64,000 nucleotides of DNA from Muribaculaceae bacterium. GTDB lineage: Bacteria > Bacteroidota > Bacteroidia > Bacteroidales > Muribaculaceae. The stretch spans positions 186,001-250,000 of the forward strand of contig JAFYYU010000004.1 in NCBI GenBank assembly GCA_017557425.1. Reading direction: 5' to 3'. Numbering within the stretch: the first letter of the stretch is position 1; each line of letters begins with the position of its first letter. This document shows, in pieces, positions 15,336 through 25,595 of the stretch. Under the pieces are notes generated by a model, which worked only from the letters and a program-made list of their open reading frames with translations, was not told the DNA's origin and made no database searches. Made by a program: the position numbers and the translations under genes.

Positions 15336-17444
15336 ATGGGAAGACGGTCGAAGTTGACGATGTTGGGCCTGGCTGTGATGGCTATGACGGTTTGGGCGTC
15401 AGCACCTTTGAGTGTGGCGTCACGCTTGCTTCTGCATCATCGACCAGCTTCTCAGTTACGCACAACAGATTTGTCGACTCATCAGGCATTCATCGCCGTA
15501 AATGACAGTGCATGCTTGGATGACCTTCGACGTCTGGGTGTTGAAGTTGATGCCGTCTTTGACGATTTTGTTACAGCACGCATCCCGGCAAATTGCTTGC
15601 CTTTGGTGACAGAGACCGCAGGTGTCACCTGTGTGTCACTAGCTCAACCTCTGCACTTGTGCAATGACAGTTCCCGTTATTTTTCCGACGTCGCTACCGC
15701 TCATGCCTTGCATGGGCAACTGGGGTCTTTTACAGGTCAGGACGTTATTGTCGGGGTGATAGATACTGGCATCGACTTTAACCACATTAACTTGTGTGAT
15801 AGTGCTAGTCGTTCGCGCGTTCGAGCTGTCTATCTTCCTGTTGACTCTGGTGGCCGACATCCTGTAATCAACGGTTACGAGTTGCCTGGCAGCTGCTATG
15901 AGGATGCCATAGAAATAGCAAAGTTGACGACCGACGTTAACGCCTCCTCGCATGGAACCCACACACTTGGCACTGCTGCTGGCAGTTATAAGGGTAATGG
16001 ATTACATGGCATAGCACCAGTTTCCGATATCGTGGCTTGCGGTATGCCAGAGCAGCAGCTGACCGATGTCAACATTGCCAATGCGGTAAGGTACATCTTC
16101 GATTATGCTGACAGGGCAGGTAAGCCCTGCGTTATCAATATGAGTATCGGAAGCAATTCGGGCCCAAATGACGGCACATCCTTCCTTTGCCGCGTATTCT
16201 CGTCGTTATCGGGACCTGGTCGCATTTGTGTACTGTCCGCTGGCAACGATGGCGAATTTCCTGTTTGTTTCCGCTACCAGATGCGTTTTGAGACTGATAC
16301 GGCGACGACGTTTTTGCGTAACCGCTGGGGTGGCTTCCAGCGGCAGGGCTATGTGAGCATGTGGAATAATGACGAACAGGAACACAGAACCCGTGTGGTC
16401 ATTGTGAACCGCTCTACCGGTGAACTGGAGTATGCTTCTCCTGTTGTCGGGACGATTCCCGAGGACAGCATATTTACGATATCGAATGAGAGTGATCCTG
16501 CTTTTGCTGCGTATTATTCTGGAACACTTTGCTATGCCAGCGGCGTGGAACCCCAATTTGATCAAGAGGGAAATCTCTTGGATCATGGGCGGTTTCATTC
16601 CATTTGGGAGTTTGATGTTGAATCGATTCAGTCTGGACATCTGATTGGATTGCAGTATATTGCGGATACAGGTACTGAATTAGTTGGTTGGTGTACTCAA
16701 AACGCCTATTTCTATACTTTTGGCATGCCTGAGGCTACCGGTGGTACCCCGGTCGGTTCCATTAGTGACTTGGCAACGACCGATGACGTGATTTCAGTGG
16801 GCGCTTACTGCTCCAGGAACTCCTATCCAATGGCTTCAGGAGAGATGTGTTATTTTGATGGTTTTTCTCCCACGGATATCGCATCATTCTCGTCTTTTGG
16901 CCCAGATGAAAACGGCGTCCAGCGTCCCGATGTGTGCGCTCCAGGTGCAGTGGTCATTTCTTCGGCCAATCGATATGACACGTGTTCAGACCGTAGTAGC
17001 TGGCCTGTTCCAGCAGTAGTAGATGGCACTGAGTATCCCTATTATCCTAACAAGGGCACGTCCATGTCGGCTCCTGCCGTGACGGGGGCAATCGCTTTGA
17101 TGTTGCAAGTAAATCCCGAACTGACAGCAGCCGACGTGCGTGAGGTCTTGAAACGTACATGCGTTAAGGACGAGTTTGTTGTGCAGGGCAACGCCGCACA
17201 ATGGGGCGCAGGTAAACTTGATGTGTGGGCCGCTGTCAATGACGTGATACACAACGGATTCCTGTCAGGTGATGTAAACAACGACGGCGAGGTGAATATA
17301 GCTGATGTGCAATCGATCATTGGCATTATCCTCGGAAATCCATCAGATTATGCAACATCAAATCTGATTCGTGCTGATGTGGACAAGAATACAGAAATAA
17401 ATATTGCAGATATTAACAAAGTGATATACATAATACAACACTAA
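15336..17444 (+). CDS. Secreted subtilisin-like (S8) protease with dockerin repeats, copy 2
   Basis: 702 residues, tandem paralogue of the preceding gene with the same order of domains: signal peptide, catalytic Asp143 (GVIDTGIDFNH), His206 (SSHGTHTLG, closer to consensus than copy 1) and Ser576 (GTSMSAPAVTG), then two dockerin repeats at 644-702 (GDVNNDGEVNIADVQSII, ADVDKNTEINIADINKVI). ATG at 15336 is preferred to the TTG one codon earlier. The stop codon is 15 nt from ruvA, so these proteases are probably co-transcribed with ruvA and sprA. No T9SS-type C-terminal domain is seen in either protease. Confidence 0.88.
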   Translation: MGRRSKLTMLGLAVMAMTVWASAPLSVASRLLLHHRPASQLRTTDLSTHQAFIAVNDSACLDDLRRLGVEVDAVFDDFVTARIPANCLPLVTETAGVTCVSLAQPLHLCNDSSRYFSDVATAHALHGQLGSFTGQDVIVGVIDTGIDFNHINLCDSASRSRVRAVYLPVDSGGRHPVINGYELPGSCYEDAIEIAKLTTDVNASSHGTHTLGTAAGSYKGNGLHGIAPVSDIVACGMPEQQLTDVNIANAVRYIFDYADRAGKPCVINMSIGSNSGPNDGTSFLCRVFSSLSGPGRICVLSAGNDGEFPVCFRYQMRFETDTATTFLRNRWGGFQRQGYVSMWNNDEQEHRTRVVIVNRSTGELEYASPVVGTIPEDSIFTISNESDPAFAAYYSGTLCYASGVEPQFDQEGNLLDHGRFHSIWEFDVESIQSGHLIGLQYIADTGTELVGWCTQNAYFYTFGMPEATGGTPVGSISDLATTDDVISVGAYCSRNSYPMASGEMCYFDGFSPTDIASFSSFGPDENGVQRPDVCAPGAVVISSANRYDTCSDRSSWPVPAVVDGTEYPYYPNKGTSMSAPAVTGAIALMLQVNPELTAADVREVLKRTCVKDEFVVQGNAAQWGAGKLDVWAAVNDVIHNGFLSGDVNNDGEVNIADVQSIIGIILGNPSDYATSNLIRADVDKNTEINIADINKVIYIIQH

Positions 17445-17459
17445 GATAATTAACAGATT

Positions 17460-18053
17460 ATGATTGATTATATTAAAGGGAACATTGTGGAACTCAATCC
17501 TGCCTATGTTGTCATTGATAACCATGGGATTGGGTACATGTTGAACATATCCTTGTTGACTTATGACAGCCTGTCGCCAATAGGGCAGGGGAATGAAGCA
17601 AAACTGTTTGTGCATGAAGCGATTCGTGAAGATGCCCATTTGCTCTACGGCTTCAGTACCAAGAAAGAGCGTGAGGCCTTCCTGCAGCTCATATCGGTGT
17701 CAGGTGTGGGCCCCAATATCGCTCGTATGATTATGTCGTCGATGAGTGTTGAAGATTTCTCAAGAGCAATTGCGGGAAACAATGTCGCATTATTTAAATC
17801 TGTTAAAGGGGTAGGGGCTAAAACCGCCCAACGCATAATTGTTGACCTCAAAGATAAAATAAAACTGGCAGATGATACGTTATTAGAGAAAACTGACCTT
17901 GCCGCGGGGGAGACTTTTGACGAAGCACTTGCCGCACTTGTCATGTTGGGGTTCACCCAACAAGCATCGCAAAAAGCGCTTAAGTCTCTGTTTTCCAGTA
18001 ATCCGGCATTAACTGTCGAGCAAGCGATCAAACAGGCACTTAAGCTGATGTGA
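17460..18053 (+). CDS. ruvA: Holliday junction DNA helicase subunit RuvA
   Basis: Tetrameric junction-binding partner of RuvB in recombination. The 197 residues start with the OB fold (MIDYIKGNIVEL); two helix-hairpin-helix motifs follow (VSGVGPNIARMI and VKGVGAKTAQRII), then a flexible linker and the small C-terminal RuvB-binding domain (ALAALVMLGFTQQASQKAL). The ruvA-sprA order is widely conserved in Bacteroidetes with type IX secretion. Confidence 0.95.
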   Translation: MIDYIKGNIVELNPAYVVIDNHGIGYMLNISLLTYDSLSPIGQGNEAKLFVHEAIREDAHLLYGFSTKKEREAFLQLISVSGVGPNIARMIMSSMSVEDFSRAIAGNNVALFKSVKGVGAKTAQRIIVDLKDKIKLADDTLLEKTDLAAGETFDEALAALVMLGFTQQASQKALKSLFSSNPALTVEQAIKQALKLM

Positions 18054-18101
18054 TCACGTGATGGCGACAGGGTCAGGTGACCTGATATAGTATTATTGTT
18101 C

Positions 18102-21100
18102 ATGCTGAACCGCAAAAAAATAATAATTTCGATCATCATTGGTGCCTTCCTGGGTTGGTGGGTCGGCAATAATTCTTTGTTGGCACAATATGTGACTAGC
18201 ACTTTGCCGCCACCCCCGCCACCTCCTGATACCCGTCCTAGCGCACGTCAACAAACCACACCTCAACTTGATCTTCACTTTGACGTGAAGCCGACGATTC
18301 CTAGCAATTACAACGATATACAGGGTTTGGGCGAGTATTCTGCTGACCTGAAAACACCGTCCAATATCAGCAGTGAGGTGGAATTTGACCCCGAGACTGG
18401 CTGTTATATCATCCACACGCGTCTGGGTGACTATGACATTGTCACACCCTATATCATGTCGCCTGACGAATTCAGTAATATGGACTTCAGGCGGTCGATG
18501 ATGGAGTATTATCGTCAAAAGAATGCCGAGAGCGCACAAAGCCAGGAGAAGGATCCGTTTAACTTCCTGGAGATGCAATTTGGCATGGGACCGTTGGAAA
18601 AGGTTTTCGGCCCTGGTGGAGTGCAGTTGAAAACTACCGGTTCGGTGGTCATCAACATGGGCGTGAAGAGCAATTCGACCGATAACCCCGCTCTGATGGT
18701 ATCGCAGCGCCGAAAGACCTACTTTGATTTTGATCAGAAAATCCAAGCCAATATCACCGCTTCGGTCGGTGACAAGATGCGCTTCAACATGTCATATAAC
18801 ACGGGAGCGACCTTTGATTTCGACAGCAAAAACCTGAAACTGGCTTACGAGGGCAAGGAAGACGAGATCATCAAGAACATCGAGGCCGGTAACGTGAGCA
18901 TGACAACAGGATCTTCACTCATTCATGGTAGCGCCGCTTTGTTTGGTATTAAGACTAAGTTGCAGTTTGGTAAACTCACAGCCACGGCTCTGGTGTCGCA
19001 GCAGAACAGCGAATCTCAAACGGTGAGCTCCAGAGGCGGTTCACAAACCAACGAGTACTACATCCAGGCCGACAAGTATGACCAGAACCGCAACTTCTTC
19101 CTCTCCCATTTCTTCCGAGACAATTATGACGCCTGGTGTTCAAGGCTGCCGTTGGTATCATCCGGTATGCATATCACACGTATCGAGGTGTGGATTACCA
19201 ACAAGCGCAACAATTACAATGAGTCGCGCAACATCATGGCGTTTATGGATTTGGGTGAAGGTGACGAGCGCAACATCAGCAACCACCACTGGATAGGCAC
19301 TGGTGCCGACATGCCGTCAAACACCTCGAACAACATGCTGACGGAGATCAAGGACAACTATCCCGATGCACGTTATATGAGCAAGGCTTCAACGGCATTG
19401 AGCCCGTTGAAGGCCTATGGCTTTGAAGGTGGTACCGACTATGAGAAAATCGAGAGTGCACGACTGCTGTCATCATCTGAATACACGCTGAACTCCAATT
19501 TGGGTTATATCATGCTCAAGACCGCCCTGTCAAGTGATGAAATCCTGGCAGTGGCCTATGAGTACACCTACGGCGGCAAGACCTACCAAGTAGGTGAATT
19601 CTCTGGTGATATCACATCGACTGAGCAGTCATTGTATGTAAAGATGCTCAAGAGCACTACCTCGTCGCCTTACTATCCCATGTGGGACCTGGCGATGAAG
19701 AACGTTTATGCTTTGGGAGCCTACCAGATCCAGAAAAACAACTTCAAACTGAACATTAAATACTTGAGTGACACCACGGGCAACGAACTGACGTACATCC
19801 CTGCTGGTGACATTAATGGCAAACCGCTGTTGCAGGTCATGAACCTTGACCGCTTGGATGCCAACAACGAAACAAATATCGATGGCAAGTTCGACTACCT
19901 GGAGGGCTATACTATCCAGGCCTCGACCGGAAAAGTGATTTTCCCGGTTGTTGAACCATTCGGTGAGCACCTGCGCAAGCAATTCAACAACGATGCCATT
20001 GCCAAGGATTACATCTACACTGAGCTTTATGACTCTACGCTCACTGTGGCCCAGCAGTTCAGCGACAAGAACAAATTTGTCCTGGTGGGCGAGTATCAGT
20101 CCAGTTCCGGTAGCGTCATCAAACTCAATGCTACCAATGTGGCCCGCGGATCGGTAGTCGTGACTGCCGGTGGCGTGACGCTGACCGAGAACAGCGACTA
20201 TACGGTTGACTACACGATGGGAACAGTGACCATTACCAATCAGAGCATCATTGATGCCGGCACCAACATCAGTGTGTCACTGGAAAACCAGTCCACATTC
20301 AGCATGCAACGCAAGACACTGCTAGGACTGGATTTGGATTATGCCTTTAACAAGAATTTCCACGTCGGAGCTACCGTGATGCACTATGGTGAGAAAGCCA
20401 TCGGTGACAAAGTAGCAATCGGTAGCGAGCTGGTGAACAACACCATTTTGGGCATGAACATGTCGTTCAACACCCAATTCATGTGGCTGACTAACCTGCT
20501 CAACAAGATACCCACTGTCAATGCAGTAGCACCTTCCAGCATCAATTTCTTGGGAGAGTTTGCCCAACTGGTACCTCATCAAGCCAAGCGTGGCTCTAAC
20601 TCGGGCAGTTCCTATATCGATGACTTCGAATCCACCCAGTCGGGAATTGACATGCGCACTCCTTACTCCTGGTTCCTGTCTTCGACTCCATATGACCCTG
20701 CCGCCGATGCTTTGTTCCCTGAGGCCGCTCTCAATAATGATGTAGCCTATGGTAAAAACCGTGCGTTATTGTCATGGTATTATGTCGACCGCATGTTCAC
20801 GCAGCGCAATTCATCCTATGCCCCAGGATATATCAAAAATGACCTGAATGCGTTGTCTTATCCCTATGCACGTGAAGTCGCTTACAGCGAAGTGTTCCCT
20901 GGACGCGAGTTGAACTATGGCGAATCATCGGTCATCCAAACGTTGAACCTCTCATTCTATCCACGCGAGCGTGGCCCGTATAACCTTGACGGCACTAATG
21001 TGGATCAGGACGGTTATCTGCTTTATCCCGAGAAACGATGGGGTGGTATCATGCGCAAAATTGATAACACCAATTTCGAACAATCCAACATCGAATACAT

Positions 21101-24100
21101 CCAATTCTGGCTGCTCGACCCGTTCATGGATCCTGAATTGGATAACGATGAAGGTGGCTCGTTATACATCAACTTGGGCGAGGTGAGCGAGGATATATTG
21201 AAGGATGGACTCAAGAGCTACGAGAACGGCCTGCCCATCAACAATGATTCGACCAGCGTCAGCACAACAAATTGGGGAAAAGTGTCCTCAATGTCCTCGT
21301 TGACCTATGCGTTCGACAATACCAGCGGAGCGCGTGTCCTTCAGGATGTCGGCTTGGATGGCATGAATACGAATGAGGAATTTGAGCACCCGTCGTATAA
21401 AGCATTCCTCGACGAGTTGCGTGCGGTATTGCCCGAGTCGACTGTCGCAAGTATGCAGGAAGACCCGTTCTCGCCATTTAGAGACCCGGCAAGCGACAAT
21501 TACGCGTTCTATCGTCACAACTATTACGACACGAACCATGCCACAATCAACGAGCGTTATAAACACTATAACGGCACCGATGGCAACTCGTTGTCCCAGA
21601 GCGATGCGTCCGATGGCCAATACCAGACGTCACGCTCCACGCCTGATGTCGAGGACATCAATCAGGATAATACCCTCAACGAGTATGAACGCTATTTCCA
21701 GTATCGTATTGATCTTAACAAAGCCTCGTTGCAGGGGGGTATGACGAAATATGTGACTGACAAGCAGGTGGCCAATGTTCACACCCGTAATGGTGAAACG
21801 CAACAGGCCACATGGTACCAGTTCACTATTCCTCTGGCAGATTACGAGAAAAAGGTGGGAAGTATTCAGGACTTCTCCACCATCCGTTTCATGCGCATGT
21901 TCATGACCGGTTTCAAAGCGACAACCCACCTGAGGTTCGCTTCGTTGGAGCTCGTGCGTGGAGAATGGCGTAACTACAAGTATAACCTCAACATGCGTGG
22001 GGAGCAACCTGCAAATGGTAGCATCAGTATCAACACGGTGAATATTGAGGAGAACGCCTCGCGTGAGCCTGTTAACTATGTGTTGCCTCCTGGCGTGTCA
22101 CGTATCATCGACAGCGGCCAATCGCAGATCACGCAGCTCAACGAGCAATCCATGCAACTCTCGGTAGATAATCTTGATGCCGGGGATGCCCGTGGCGTGT
22201 ATCGTAACACTGATCTGGACCTGCGCACCTACAAGCGCTTGCAGATGTTTGTCCACAACGAGGCTACCATCGGCAACGAGTCCAATTTACGAAACGGTGA
22301 CGTGTCACTGTTTGTTCGCATCGGCTCGGATGTGAAGAATAACTATTATGAGTATGAGATTCCGTTGACAGTGACTCCAGCCGGACGTTACAGCACCAAC
22401 AGTTCCAGCGACAGGCTCAAGGTATGGCCCGAGGATAACATGCTGGACATCAATCTGGATGTGCTGGTTAACGCCAAAAAGAACCGCAATGCCGACAAGA
22501 TGGCAGGTGTTGAGGGCGTTGGATATGCTGTGCGCTATCAAGATGTCGATGAGGATCATCCAAATAATAAGGTATATGTGATCGGTAATCCCTCATTGAG
22601 CAAGGTGAGAGTGATACTGATTGGTGTGCGCAACAATTCTCCTTCGACCAAGAGTTGTGTCGTTTGGGTGGACGAGTTGCGTGTGACCGACTTTGATAGT
22701 GAAGGCGGCTGGGCAGCCAAGGCCTCAATGACGCTCAACATGAGTGACATTGCAACCGTTAATATGGGATTCCACAAGGAGACCGAAGGCTTTGGATCGG
22801 TTGACCAGAGTCTGTCGCAACGCCGTCTTGACAATTACGACCAGTACAATGTCGCTGTTCAGACCGATTTGGGACGCTTTATTCCCGAGAAGGCCAAACT
22901 CCATGCTCCCATTTACTATTCCTATACCAATGAGAAAATCACGCCCAAGTATAATCCTCTCGATCAGGATGTGAAATTGGATGAATCGCTGGACATCTGT
23001 GAGACCAAGGAGCAGCGCGACAGCATCATGGAATATGCCGTAACTCAGCGCACTGCCAAGAGTTTCTCTATCTCAGGCCTCAAATTTGATGTAAAGACGA
23101 TGAAGAACCCCATGCCGTGGGATCCCGCTAACTTCTCGTTCAGCTACTCATTCAACAAGCAGCACCTCAACGATCCTGAGAATGTGTACGAGAACACCAA
23201 CGACTACCGTGGTAGCATGCAGTACAGCTGGACACCCTATGCCAAGCCGTTCAAGCCCCTCTCGCATTTCATTGACGAGAAAAACAAGGATATGAAGTTT
23301 TTACGTGATTGGGAATTACGTTATCTCCCGACTAATGTGGCTTTCAGCACCAATATCTCACGATATTATTATGAGCAACAGACTCGTAACGAAACGGGCA
23401 TTGATGTTGAGTTGCCGGTGTCGGTCAGCAAGAATTTCCTTTGGGACAGGCAGTTTGCTTTATCATGGAATTTCACAAAGTCGTTGACGGCATCGTTCAA
23501 CAGCAACACGACAGCCCACATTATGGAACCTGTGGGACAGGTGAATCGCAAGCTCTTCCCTGATGAGTATCGTGACTGGCGTGACTCGGTGATGAGGTCA
23601 ATCAAGGATTTCGGAACTCCTTGGGCCTACAACCAGACTTTCACGGTCACCTATAAGGCCCCGTTTAGCCAAATCCCCATCCTGAGCTGGATTACCGCCA
23701 ATGCTTCCTATAATTCCACCTATCGTTGGGATCGTGGAACCATTGTTGATGAGATTTCATCAGGTAACACCATAGCCAATCAGACAACCCGTTCGCTTGA
23801 AGGCCGTTTCGCCCTTGAACAGTTCTATTCCAAGATACCGTACCTCAAGAAAGTGGATGAGCGCTTCACCAGCAAGAATACCAAGCGCTCCAAGGGTGGG
23901 CAGAATGCCCAGAAGCGAGAAAAACCCAAAAAATTCAATCGCACCATCAAGCTGAATCCGGATTCCTCAACTGTCATCAACCACAAGTTGGGTGTCAAGA
24001 ATATCAAAGTGACTGCGACAACTGCTGACAAGGAAGAACAGCCATTCAAGGTTGAGTACAAGGTAATTGACAAGGATAATGTGGAAATCACGACCCTGGG

Positions 24101-25589
24101 AACCGAGAACCTCAAGTTCTCGATTACCGAGGTGCAAAAAGAAGAACGGCATAATTTCTTGACCGAGACCGCTCAGTACGCCAGCCGTCTCTTGATGAGT
24201 GTCCGTGCTGTGAACGTGCGGTGGAAGCACACCACGTCGCTATCGATACCGCAATTCATCCCCGAGATTGGCGATATCTTTGGCCAAACGACCCATTATG
24301 ATGTCATGTCACCCGGTTTGGACTTCGCTTTCGGCTTTGCCGGTCAATCTTACATTGACAAGGCTTTAGGCCGTGGATGGCTGATGGGAGACCAGACGCA
24401 GACAACCCCGGCACTGTATGCACAAACCCATGAATTCAATGCCGAAGTTCAGATTGAGCCTATTGCAGGACTGAAGATCACGCTGACGGGTAATCGAACC
24501 GATAACCGAACAAACCAGATTCAGTTCATGTATGAATACCCGACGATTATCTACGGCGGCAGTTATACCAAGACCCATTTGGCACTTGCTACTGCTCTCA
24601 AGGGCTTTAAGGCCGATGACAATTACCGTAGCGAGACTTTTGACAAGTTCCTTGAGAACATCCCTGTTGTGGCCGAACGCCTGCAGCAAAAGTACATGGG
24701 TACCACCTATCCTGACCGTGGCTTCCTGCAGGGTACAGCAATGGCCGGAAACACTTATAGCTTGGATAATGGTGCCATTAACCAGTCGAGCAGTGACGTG
24801 CTGATTCCCGCATTCATGGCGGCCTATTCAGGAAAGAATCCCAATAAGGTTGAACTGAACCCCTTCCCGGGCATTAAGTCGATTTTGCCCAACTGGCGTG
24901 TCACTTACGACGGCTTGATGCGCATTCCGTTCTTCAAGAAGATGTTCAAGGCCTTCAACTTGACCCATGCCTATCAGTGTACTTACAGCGTCGGCTCGTT
25001 CACATCGTTCAGCGACTGGGTGAGCATTGGAGACGGCTTGGGCTTTACCCAGGATGTGCTGACCAATGGCGCCATCCCGTCATCGCCTTACAATATCGCC
25101 TCCATCACCTTGACCGAGAAGTTCGCGCCCCTGGTGGGCTTTACAGCCACATTCTTCAACGACATCTCGCTCAATGCGCAGTATGACGATCAGCGCACCT
25201 TGACGCTCAACTCGTCGGCAGGACAGCTCGTAGAAGCATCTGCCAAGTCGTTTACGCTGGGCGGCAGCTATAAGATCGCTAACTTCAATCAGGTCCTCAA
25301 GCTCAAAACCAAACAGCAAAACGTTAACAATGACCTCACGTTCAATCTGAATGTGAAGATGTCAAGCAACTCCTCGCTCATCCGCAAGATTGAGTCCAAT
25401 ACTGCACAAGCGACGAATGGTACCCGCACGTGGGCCGTCAATTTCACTGCCAATTACGTCGTGAGCAAGCGCATCACTCTGGGCGCCTACTTCGACTATC
25501 AGAGCAACATGCCGCTTGTTTCCACCACATCCTATCCCACGACAAACAGCAACTATGGCTTGTCCATTAACATGTCACTTGTCAAATAG
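18102..25589 (+). CDS. sprA: Type IX secretion outer membrane translocon SprA (Sov)
   Basis: 2495 residues, the giant beta-barrel pore of the T9SS, which exports folded proteins across the outer membrane. The N-terminus MLNRKKIIISIIIGAFLGWW starts an export signal ending SLLAQ, followed by a proline run and an SprA N-terminal region (SLIHGSAALFGIKTKLQFGK). Further on are the SprA landmarks VPHQAKRGSNSGSSYIDDFE near residue 830 and a long series of alternating barrel strands to the C-terminus (YGLSINMSLVK). ATG 18102 is preferred to TTG 18096. Position right after ruvA supports the assignment. Other T9SS components are outside the window. Confidence 0.95.
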   Translation: MLNRKKIIISIIIGAFLGWWVGNNSLLAQYVTSTLPPPPPPPDTRPSARQQTTPQLDLHFDVKPTIPSNYNDIQGLGEYSADLKTPSNISSEVEFDPETGCYIIHTRLGDYDIVTPYIMSPDEFSNMDFRRSMMEYYRQKNAESAQSQEKDPFNFLEMQFGMGPLEKVFGPGGVQLKTTGSVVINMGVKSNSTDNPALMVSQRRKTYFDFDQKIQANITASVGDKMRFNMSYNTGATFDFDSKNLKLAYEGKEDEIIKNIEAGNVSMTTGSSLIHGSAALFGIKTKLQFGKLTATALVSQQNSESQTVSSRGGSQTNEYYIQADKYDQNRNFFLSHFFRDNYDAWCSRLPLVSSGMHITRIEVWITNKRNNYNESRNIMAFMDLGEGDERNISNHHWIGTGADMPSNTSNNMLTEIKDNYPDARYMSKASTALSPLKAYGFEGGTDYEKIESARLLSSSEYTLNSNLGYIMLKTALSSDEILAVAYEYTYGGKTYQVGEFSGDITSTEQSLYVKMLKSTTSSPYYPMWDLAMKNVYALGAYQIQKNNFKLNIKYLSDTTGNELTYIPAGDINGKPLLQVMNLDRLDANNETNIDGKFDYLEGYTIQASTGKVIFPVVEPFGEHLRKQFNNDAIAKDYIYTELYDSTLTVAQQFSDKNKFVLVGEYQSSSGSVIKLNATNVARGSVVVTAGGVTLTENSDYTVDYTMGTVTITNQSIIDAGTNISVSLENQSTFSMQRKTLLGLDLDYAFNKNFHVGATVMHYGEKAIGDKVAIGSELVNNTILGMNMSFNTQFMWLTNLLNKIPTVNAVAPSSINFLGEFAQLVPHQAKRGSNSGSSYIDDFESTQSGIDMRTPYSWFLSSTPYDPAADALFPEAALNNDVAYGKNRALLSWYYVDRMFTQRNSSYAPGYIKNDLNALSYPYAREVAYSEVFPGRELNYGESSVIQTLNLSFYPRERGPYNLDGTNVDQDGYLLYPEKRWGGIMRKIDNTNFEQSNIEYIQFWLLDPFMDPELDNDEGGSLYINLGEVSEDILKDGLKSYENGLPINNDSTSVSTTNWGKVSSMSSLTYAFDNTSGARVLQDVGLDGMNTNEEFEHPSYKAFLDELRAVLPESTVASMQEDPFSPFRDPASDNYAFYRHNYYDTNHATINERYKHYNGTDGNSLSQSDASDGQYQTSRSTPDVEDINQDNTLNEYERYFQYRIDLNKASLQGGMTKYVTDKQVANVHTRNGETQQATWYQFTIPLADYEKKVGSIQDFSTIRFMRMFMTGFKATTHLRFASLELVRGEWRNYKYNLNMRGEQPANGSISINTVNIEENASREPVNYVLPPGVSRIIDSGQSQITQLNEQSMQLSVDNLDAGDARGVYRNTDLDLRTYKRLQMFVHNEATIGNESNLRNGDVSLFVRIGSDVKNNYYEYEIPLTVTPAGRYSTNSSSDRLKVWPEDNMLDINLDVLVNAKKNRNADKMAGVEGVGYAVRYQDVDEDHPNNKVYVIGNPSLSKVRVILIGVRNNSPSTKSCVVWVDELRVTDFDSEGGWAAKASMTLNMSDIATVNMGFHKETEGFGSVDQSLSQRRLDNYDQYNVAVQTDLGRFIPEKAKLHAPIYYSYTNEKITPKYNPLDQDVKLDESLDICETKEQRDSIMEYAVTQRTAKSFSISGLKFDVKTMKNPMPWDPANFSFSYSFNKQHLNDPENVYENTNDYRGSMQYSWTPYAKPFKPLSHFIDEKNKDMKFLRDWELRYLPTNVAFSTNISRYYYEQQTRNETGIDVELPVSVSKNFLWDRQFALSWNFTKSLTASFNSNTTAHIMEPVGQVNRKLFPDEYRDWRDSVMRSIKDFGTPWAYNQTFTVTYKAPFSQIPILSWITANASYNSTYRWDRGTIVDEISSGNTIANQTTRSLEGRFALEQFYSKIPYLKKVDERFTSKNTKRSKGGQNAQKREKPKKFNRTIKLNPDSSTVINHKLGVKNIKVTATTADKEEQPFKVEYKVIDKDNVEITTLGTENLKFSITEVQKEERHNFLTETAQYASRLLMSVRAVNVRWKHTTSLSIPQFIPEIGDIFGQTTHYDVMSPGLDFAFGFAGQSYIDKALGRGWLMGDQTQTTPALYAQTHEFNAEVQIEPIAGLKITLTGNRTDNRTNQIQFMYEYPTIIYGGSYTKTHLALATALKGFKADDNYRSETFDKFLENIPVVAERLQQKYMGTTYPDRGFLQGTAMAGNTYSLDNGAINQSSSDVLIPAFMAAYSGKNPNKVELNPFPGIKSILPNWRVTYDGLMRIPFFKKMFKAFNLTHAYQCTYSVGSFTSFSDWVSIGDGLGFTQDVLTNGAIPSSPYNIASITLTEKFAPLVGFTATFFNDISLNAQYDDQRTLTLNSSAGQLVEASAKSFTLGGSYKIANFNQVLKLKTKQQNVNNDLTFNLNVKMSSNSSLIRKIESNTAQATNGTRTWAVNFTANYVVSKRITLGAYFDYQSNMPLVSTTSYPTTNSNYGLSINMSLVK

Positions 25590-25595
25590 GTTATT

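Noticed and set aside
13281..17444. A complete clostridial-type cellulosome
   Set aside because: The dockerin carriers here are proteases, no scaffoldin with a row of cohesins or a carbohydrate-binding module is seen, and no glycoside hydrolase carries a dockerin in this window. Only module similarity is claimed.
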